Below are positions 59,824 to 64,000 of a stretch of DNA of 64,000 bases, piece by piece. Each line of letters begins with the position of its first letter. Position 1 is the stretch's first letter. The translations under genes and the position numbers were made by a program. Below the pieces are notes generated by a model that was given only the letters and a program-made list of their open reading frames with translations, did no database searches and was not told the DNA's origin. Source of the stretch: Chitinophagaceae bacterium (GTDB lineage Bacteria; Bacteroidota; Bacteroidia; Chitinophagales; Chitinophagaceae); assembly GCA_017853575.1 (NCBI GenBank), contig JAFMJI010000003.1:124001-188000 (forward strand), written 5' to 3'.

Positions 59824-60213
59824 ATGGAAAAGCAAAAAATCGGATTAGGTCGCAGAAAGGAAGCGGTTACCAGGGTATTCCTTACCAAAGGAAGTGGTAG
59901 CATCACTGTAAACGACCTTGACTATAAAGAATACTTCCCGCAAGTATATCTTCAGAACCAAGTGGAACTTTCTCTTAAGACCATTGATGGTGTTGGAAAG
60001 TATGATATCAAAATCAACGCAGCCGGCGGTGGTAAAAAAGGACAGGCAGAAGCAGCCAAGTTGGGCATTGCTCGTGCTTTGATCACCTTGAATCCAGAAT
60101 TCAGACCTGCTTTGAAAGCAGCTGGTTTGTTGAGAAGGGATCCAAGAGGTGTTGAAAGGAAGAAATTCGGTAAGAAGAAAGCAAGAAGAAGCTTCCAGTT
60201 CAGCAAGCGTTAA
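59824..60213 (+). CDS. rpsI: 30S ribosomal protein S9
   Basis: 129 residues. The conserved GLGRRKEAVTRVFLTKGSG (about 7-25), INAAGGGKKGQAEAAKLGIARAL near 62-84, and the basic C-terminus ERKKFGKKKARRSFQFSKR, which reaches toward the P-site tRNA, are all present. It follows L13 directly, as in most bacteria. Confidence 0.98.
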   Translation: MEKQKIGLGRRKEAVTRVFLTKGSGSITVNDLDYKEYFPQVYLQNQVELSLKTIDGVGKYDIKINAAGGGKKGQAEAAKLGIARALITLNPEFRPALKAAGLLRRDPRGVERKKFGKKKARRSFQFSKR

Positions 60214-60252
60214 CAGGTATATCAATCAAGAATTTAAAACACAAAGAATACA

Positions 60253-61122
60253 ATGGAAAATAATACTTCACTGCAGCAACAACTTTTGGAAGCAGGTGTT
60301 CACTTCGGTCACCTTCGTAAAAAGTGGAATCCCAAGATGTTGCCTTACATCTATGCAGAGAAAAAAGGTATACATATCATCGATTTGAACAAAACGGTGG
60401 AATGCTTGCAGGAAACTGCGAATGCACTCAAGAACATCGCGAAGAGCGGTAAGAAGATCATGTTTGTTGGTACCAAAAAGCAAGCGAAAGAAATCGTTAC
60501 GGAGTGTGCCAAGCGTGTAAACATGCCGTATGTTACGGAGCGTTGGTTGGGTGGCATGTTGACAAACTTTAACACGGTTCGTAAGTCGGTTAAAAAAATG
60601 CAGAGCATTGAAAAAATGTTGAACGACGGAAGTTTCGACAGCATTACCAAGAAAGAGCGTTTGCAATTGTCGCGCGATAAAGACAAAATGGAAAAAGTAT
60701 TGGGCGGTATTGCTCAATTGGGTAGAGTACCTGCTGCTTTGTTCATCATCGACATCGGACATGAGCATATTGCTTTGGCTGAAGCAAAACGTTTGGGCAT
60801 TACAACATTTGGAATGGTAGATACCAACTGCGATCCAAACAAGGTTGAGTTCCCTGTACCTGCAAATGATGATGCAACAAAATCAATCGCTATCATCACC
60901 AATTACATCACAGCTGCTATTGCTGAAGGTTTGGCAGAACGCCAGGCTGAAAAAGCTGAAGAAGATGAGGCAGAAGAAACAACAGACAATGCTTTGAAAT
61001 TTTCTGTTGAAGAAGATGCTGATGCAGAAGGTGGTAAAAGAGCCGGAGGCAAAGGTGGTGCGCCTAAGCGCAGGGTTCCTGCAGCCGGAAGCGGTGGAAG
61101 AAAGCCAGCACAGAAGAAGTAA
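60253..61122 (+). CDS. rpsB: 30S ribosomal protein S2
   Basis: 289 residues. The core (about 1-230) shows LLEAGVHFGHLRKKWNPKM, VGTKKQAKEIVTECAKRVNM, RWLGGMLTNFNTVRKSVKKM and IDIGHEHIALAEAKRLGITTFGMVDTNCDP. A low-complexity basic and acidic tail of about 55 residues (EEDEAEETTDNA, then GGKRAGGKGGAPKRRVPAAG) extends beyond the usual end, a common variable feature of this family. The protein binds at the small-subunit head-body junction. tsf follows after 68 bases, the classical pairing. Confidence 0.98.
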   Translation: MENNTSLQQQLLEAGVHFGHLRKKWNPKMLPYIYAEKKGIHIIDLNKTVECLQETANALKNIAKSGKKIMFVGTKKQAKEIVTECAKRVNMPYVTERWLGGMLTNFNTVRKSVKKMQSIEKMLNDGSFDSITKKERLQLSRDKDKMEKVLGGIAQLGRVPAALFIIDIGHEHIALAEAKRLGITTFGMVDTNCDPNKVEFPVPANDDATKSIAIITNYITAAIAEGLAERQAEKAEEDEAEETTDNALKFSVEEDADAEGGKRAGGKGGAPKRRVPAAGSGGRKPAQKK

Positions 61123-61190
61123 GCTCCCCAATTGATTAAATAACAGGCCGAGAAAGTGTACAAACTTTCAAAGCTCATAATATTTATAAA

Positions 61191-62030
61191 ATGTCAACAG
61201 TAACAATTACAGCAGCAGATATTAATAAGCTCCGTCAAATGACTGGAGCAGGTATGATGGATTGTCGTAAAGCACTCACTGAAAACAATGGTGACTTTGA
61301 AGCGGCGATCGACTGGTTGAGAAAGAAAGGACAGAAAGTTGCCGCATTGAGAGGCGACCGCGAAGCAAAAGAAGGTGTAGTTCTTGCAAAGACAACTTCA
61401 GATAATAAAACTGGTATTGCACTTTGTTTGAGCTGCGAAACCGACTTCGTTAGCAAGAATGCTGATTTCATTGCATTTGCACAGAGTATCATGGATACTG
61501 CCATTGCAAACAACGTAAAATCAGTAGATGAATTGAATGCAGCCAGCATCAATGGTGCAAAAATCGCAGATTTGGTGAATGATAAATTGGCGAGCATTGG
61601 AGAGAAGATTGGTATTTCCAAGTTTGAAAGAGTAGATGCTGATTATGTTGCTTCCTATATCCATGGTGCAAACAGAATGGGTGTATTGGTTGGATTGAAC
61701 AAATCAGAAGCAGAGGTTGGAAAAGATGTAGCTATGCAAATTGCTGCAATGAATCCAGTTGCTATCGACGCATCATCTGTACCAGCTGATGTAGTGGAGA
61801 GAGAGAAAGCGGTAATTATAGAATTGATCAAGAATGACCCTAAAATGGCCGGAAAGCCTGATGAGATGATTTCTAAAATCGCAGATGGTAAGCTGAATGC
61901 ATTCTTTAAAGAGAGCACCTTGCTTGCACAGGCATTCGTTAAAGATGCTGGACAGTCTGTAGGAGATTATGTAAAATCCAAGGGAGCCGACTTGAAAGTA
62001 CTTGCTTTCAAGCGTGTAGCACTCGGATAA
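61191..62030 (+). CDS. tsf: Elongation factor Ts
   Basis: 279 residues; the guanine-nucleotide exchange factor for EF-Tu. The N-terminal UBA-like helices (ADINKLRQMTGAGMMDCRKALTEN, about 7-30), the TDFVSKN core contact (near 84-90) and the dimerisation-like C-terminal subdomain (SYIHGANRMGVLVGLNKSEAEVGKDVAMQIAAMNPVAID, near 150-188) are standard. A strong terminator closes the ribosomal operon 24 bases after the stop. Confidence 0.98.
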   Translation: MSTVTITAADINKLRQMTGAGMMDCRKALTENNGDFEAAIDWLRKKGQKVAALRGDREAKEGVVLAKTTSDNKTGIALCLSCETDFVSKNADFIAFAQSIMDTAIANNVKSVDELNAASINGAKIADLVNDKLASIGEKIGISKFERVDADYVASYIHGANRMGVLVGLNKSEAEVGKDVAMQIAAMNPVAIDASSVPADVVEREKAVIIELIKNDPKMAGKPDEMISKIADGKLNAFFKESTLLAQAFVKDAGQSVGDYVKSKGADLKVLAFKRVALG

Positions 62031-62053
62031 CCATCCTCCAAGATATTCAACAT

Positions 62054-62084
62054 AAAAGGGCCTTCATCATGAAGGCCCTTTTTG
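62054..62084 (+). terminator. Terminator of the ribosomal protein / tsf operon
   Basis: AAAAGGGCCTTCA (62054-62066) pairs perfectly over 13 bases with TGAAGGCCCTTTT (62070-62082), loop TCA, with a T tract. Confidence 0.9.
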
Positions 62085-62096
62085 TATATTCGCAAC

Positions 62097-62807
62097 ATGC
62101 AACCAACTTTTAAACGTGTCCTGCTCAAACTTTCAGGCGAATCACTTACAGGTGAAAATAGTTTTGGCATAGATCCAAACATTGTATCCAATTATGCAAA
62201 AGAAATCAAGTCGATCGTTGACCTAGGAGTGGAAGTGGCCATTGTGATTGGGGGAGGGAATATTTATCGTGGAATGAATGAATCTGAAACCGGCATCGAG
62301 AGAGCTCAGGGAGATTATATGGGGATGTTGGCAACGGTGATCAATGGGATGGCATTGCAATCCATGTTGGAAAAACAAGGAATGTATACGCGTTTGTTAA
62401 GTGCCATTAAGATGGAACAAATTGCTGAACCATACATCAGAAGAAGAGCAATCCGTCACTTAGAAAAACATCGTATTGTGATTTTTGGAGCTGGAACCGG
62501 AAATCCATATTTCACGACAGATACTGCAGGTTCATTGAGAGCTATTGAGATTGAGGCAGATGTGATCTTGAAAGGCACAAGAGTAAATGGAGTTTATACT
62601 GCTGATCCTGAAAAAGATCCAAAAGCAGTAAAATATGATATCATCAGTTTCAAAGAATGCATCGATAAGAATTTGAAGATCATGGATATGACTGCATTTA
62701 CCCTTTGCATGGAAAACAATCTTCCCATTATTGTATTCGATATGAACCAGGAAGGAAATCTTAAGAAGTTGGTGTGTGGGGAGAAGGTGGGGACTTTGGT
62801 GAAGTAA
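62097..62807 (+). CDS. pyrH: UMP kinase
   Basis: 236 residues; phosphorylates UMP to UDP with ATP. It belongs to the amino-acid-kinase fold: [13 protein letters not shown] (about 4-16), [50 protein letters not shown] and [13 protein letters not shown], the last binding the nucleotide. The frame extends to a TTG at 62082, but the ATG at 62097 matches the family start (MQPTFKRV). A TATATTCG box lies just before the ATG, so the message may have a very short leader, but its -33 partner is not clear. Confidence 0.97.
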   Translation: MQPTFKRVLLKLSGESLTGENSFGIDPNIVSNYAKEIKSIVDLGVEVAIVIGGGNIYRGMNESETGIERAQGDYMGMLATVINGMALQSMLEKQGMYTRLLSAIKMEQIAEPYIRRRAIRHLEKHRIVIFGAGTGNPYFTTDTAGSLRAIEIEADVILKGTRVNGVYTADPEKDPKAVKYDIISFKECIDKNLKIMDMTAFTLCMENNLPIIVFDMNQEGNLKKLVCGEKVGTLVK

Positions 62808-62841
62808 GTTAACAGTTGACGGTTAACTGTTAACAGTCAAC
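62808..62841. repeat. GTTAACN heptamer repeat between pyrH and pdxH
   Basis: It begins immediately after the pyrH stop codon. GTTAAC/GTTGAC/GTCAAC units follow with about a 7-base period, and GTTGAC pairs with GTCAAC near its end. The same motif family occurs at 63517-63550 and inside the GT9 gene. Confidence 0.75.
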
Positions 62842-62877
62842 TACTAACCAATGGGTAACATTTTAATAAATCCTACA

Positions 62878-63513
62878 ATGGACATCTCCTCAATTCGCAA
62901 AGACTATCAACTCAAATCCCTCTCAGAGCAGGATGTAGCGAAAGATCCATTTGATCAATTTTCCAGATGGTGGAATGAGGCACTTCAATCGGAAATAGAT
63001 GAAGTAAATGCGATGACACTTGCAACAGTGGATCAACGCAATCGTCCAAGTGCGCGTATTGTATTGCTGAAAGATTTCAATTCATCCGGATTTGTTTTTT
63101 ATACCAATTACGAGAGTAATAAAGGGATACAGATTGAAAGCAATCCTTATGCAAGTCTTGTATTCTTTTGGAAAGAGCTCGAAAGACAGGTGAGAATTGA
63201 AGGACAATGCGAGCGAGTGTCGTCATCTGAGAGTGATGCATATTTTAAAAGTAGGCCTATTGGAAGCCAAATTGGTGCAGCAGCATCACCACAAAGTAAT
63301 ATCATATCTGACCGCAATATATTAACAGATAAAGTTGAAACGCTGAAGAATCAATTTCCAAACGGTGATATTCCTCGCCCAGCACATTGGGGTGGTTATC
63401 GTTTGATTCCAGAAACCATTGAATTCTGGCAGGGCCGCAGCAGCAGGCTGCATGATCGGATTAAATATCTTAGAGAAGGAACAACCTGGAAGATAGTGAG
63501 GTTGGCTCCATAG
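62878..63513 (+). CDS. pdxH: Pyridoxamine 5'-phosphate oxidase
   Basis: About 211 residues; oxidises pyridoxine and pyridoxamine phosphate to pyridoxal phosphate using FMN. Conserved blocks are SIRKDYQLKSLSE at the start, FDQFSRWWNEALQSE, RPSARIVLLKDFNSSGFVFYTNYESNKG (FMN site), SRPIGSQIGAAASPQS-like and WGGYRLIPETIEFWQGRSSRLHDRI at the C-terminus. An ATG at 62851 would add nine residues (MGNILINPT); the ATG at 62878 gives the common family start MDISSIRKDY and is preferred. Confidence 0.94.
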   Translation: MDISSIRKDYQLKSLSEQDVAKDPFDQFSRWWNEALQSEIDEVNAMTLATVDQRNRPSARIVLLKDFNSSGFVFYTNYESNKGIQIESNPYASLVFFWKELERQVRIEGQCERVSSSESDAYFKSRPIGSQIGAAASPQSNIISDRNILTDKVETLKNQFPNGDIPRPAHWGGYRLIPETIEFWQGRSSRLHDRIKYLREGTTWKIVRLAP

Positions 63514-63516
63514 AGA

Positions 63517-63550
63517 GTTGACAGTTAACCGTTAACAGTTAACTGTCAAC
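63517..63550. repeat. GTTAACN heptamer repeat after pdxH, perfect inverted repeat
   Basis: GTTGACAGTTAAC (63517-63529) pairs perfectly with GTTAACTGTCAAC (63538-63550) around eight bases, and TTTT follows. It begins 4 bases after the pdxH stop codon and could act as its terminator. The THX gene ends 5 bases later on the minus strand. Confidence 0.75.
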
Positions 63551-63554
63551 GGTT

Positions 63555-63662
63555 TTATGCTTTCTTCTTCGCAGCCTTCTTTGTAACCTTTGCTGGTCTT
63601 GACTTTCCGAATGATCCTTTGAAGATTTTTCCTTTCTTGGTTTTTTTATCGCCTCTTCCCAT
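63555..63662 (-). CDS. 30S ribosomal protein THX
   Basis: Only 35 residues, highly basic, too short for most automatic gene callers: MGRGDKKTKKGKIFKG, then a GSFGKSRPAK block and a lysine-rich end. The GxGDKKxxxGKI...GSxGKxRP pattern is that of the small THX (bTHX) protein that sits at the top of the 30S head in some bacteria. It has its own ATG (63662) and TAA. It is followed on its 3' side by the heptamer repeat. Transcribed on the minus strand downstream of HU, with a terminator-like hairpin between, so probably from its own promoter or by read-through. Confidence 0.85.
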   Translation of the reverse strand: MGRGDKKTKKGKIFKGSFGKSRPAKVTKKAAKKKA

Positions 63663-63692
63663 GGTATGTTGTTTTAAATTTTTTTAGAGAAA

Positions 63693-63721
63693 AAAAAAGC
63701 AAGACAGCGTCTTGCTTTTTT
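63693..63721 (-). terminator. Terminator after HU
   Basis: A 13-bp stem, AAAAAAGCAAGAC (63693-63705) with GTCTTGCTTTTTT (63709-63721), has a 3-base loop and A/T tracts on both sides. It lies 16 bases beyond the HU stop on the minus strand and could also act in the other direction. Confidence 0.75.
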
Positions 63722-63737
63722 AATGCTTTTGTTGCAA

Positions 63738-64000
63738 TTAGAGCTTGGCAGAAAGTTCTTTACCAGCTTTGAAGCGAGCAACTTTTTTCGCTTTGATTTT
63801 GATCACAGCACCAGTCTGTGGGTTACGACCATTGCGAGCAGCTCTCTTAGATACAGAGAATGTACCGAAACCTACAAGAGTTACTTTTCCACCGCCTTTC
63901 AATGTTTTAGTGATTGCAGCGATGAATGAATCAAGCGCAGCGTTAGCTTGCGTCTTGGTGATGCCAGCGTCGTCAGCGAGCTTAGCGATCAATTCAGCTT
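63738..64000 (-). CDS. HU-family DNA-binding protein, 5' end cut by window edge
   Basis: The visible part runs from (K)AELIAKLADDAGITKTQANAAL, a typical HU N-terminus missing only about three codons, through GGGKVTLVGFGTFSVSKRAARNGRNPQTG (the arms' base) to KVARFKAGKELSAKL. HU is a small basic dimer that bends and compacts DNA. The apparent TTG start at 63992 is not real; the frame runs open to the window edge. Confidence 0.96.
   Translation of the reverse strand, partial: AELIAKLADDAGITKTQANAALDSFIAAITKTLKGGGKVTLVGFGTFSVSKRAARNGRNPQTGAVIKIKAKKVARFKAGKELSAKL

Noticed and set aside
60268-61178. Several long minus-strand open frames across rpsB
   Set aside because: They are antisense to a highly conserved ribosomal protein gene and show no recognisable domains; they reflect codon bias of the real gene.
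62085-62092. TATATTCG as a promoter for pyrH
   Set aside because: It matches TAnnTTTG at 7 of 8 positions but no TTTG-like element lies 19-21 bases upstream; that space is the tsf terminator. Left as a possibility only.
1-64000. CRISPR arrays, tRNA or rRNA genes, insertion sequences, prophage
   Set aside because: Read for these on both strands: no regularly spaced 25-40 bp repeats, no cloverleaf with a T-arm, no transposase, integrase or phage structural motifs were found.

Overview
The window looks like a chromosome segment of a low-GC member of the Bacteroidota, most likely from the Chitinophagaceae or a neighbouring family. The lineage is inferred from gene content: a SusC/SusD pair, many lipoproteins with Bacteroidota-type lipoboxes, DUF4254, DUF5916, DUF6132 and GH3-like proteins, a 35-residue ribosomal protein THX gene, and promoters of the Bacteroidota type (TTTG, 19-21 bases, TAnnTTTG) in place of the E. 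coli consensus. No rRNA, tRNA, CRISPR array, insertion sequence or prophage was seen, and no gene is clearly broken. Two genes are cut by the window edges: the sialidase at the left and the HU gene at the right.

Layout. 1-6.3 kb: a GH33-type sialidase (5' end missing), a DUF5916 outer-membrane-like protein, a rhodanese / DUF6132 / thioredoxin operon, an exported sugar-isomerase-like TIM barrel with a zinc alcohol dehydrogenase, and a YHS lipoprotein. 6.3-13.3 kb: an operon of exported proteins (an enlarged glutamate-racemase-like protein, a propeller-amidohydrolase fusion, a PIG-L deacetylase and a sialidase-like lipoprotein). 13.3-15.5 kb: a GH130-like lipoprotein divergent from a formylglycine-generating-enzyme-like lipoprotein. 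15.5-20 kb: an XRE regulator with a 26-bp palindrome, a structured leader in front of a TspO-like membrane protein, DUF4254 plus a GT9 glycosyltransferase, and a propeller membrane protein. 20.3-31.7 kb: mostly housekeeping genes (NfuA-like, PnuC with a nicotinamide riboside kinase, MtgA, LysE, GH3, AI-2E-type permease, MarR, RpoN, L,D-transpeptidase). 31.3-40.6 kb: a Dabb / aldo-keto reductase / phytanoyl-dioxygenase operon, a PfkB kinase, a lamin-tail protein, asd with an apparent attenuator, LigA and a Nudix-type regulator. 40.6-59.1 kb: a LacI regulator and a SusCD locus with three giant FG-GAP/ASPIC lipoproteins, a vanadium-haloperoxidase-like lipoprotein and an SRPBCC protein. 59.3-64 kb: rplM-rpsI-rpsB-tsf, pyrH, pdxH, THX and HU.

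The strongest unannotated signal is upstream of asd (36301-36483). A near-ideal promoter starts a transcript almost at the ATG of a 14-residue reading frame, MMTIKNTKKSKKHS. Its first nine residues are all aspartate-family amino acids, and five of the 14 are lysine. Its stop codon abuts a 9-nt strand that can pair with the 5' arm of a following intrinsic terminator. This is the arrangement of ribosome-mediated transcription attenuation. Other signals worth attention are a two-hairpin-plus-terminator leader before the TspO-like gene, heptamer repeats that occur both between genes and inside the GT9 coding sequence, the exported glutamate-racemase-like protein, and the SusCD/FG-GAP/haloperoxidase locus.
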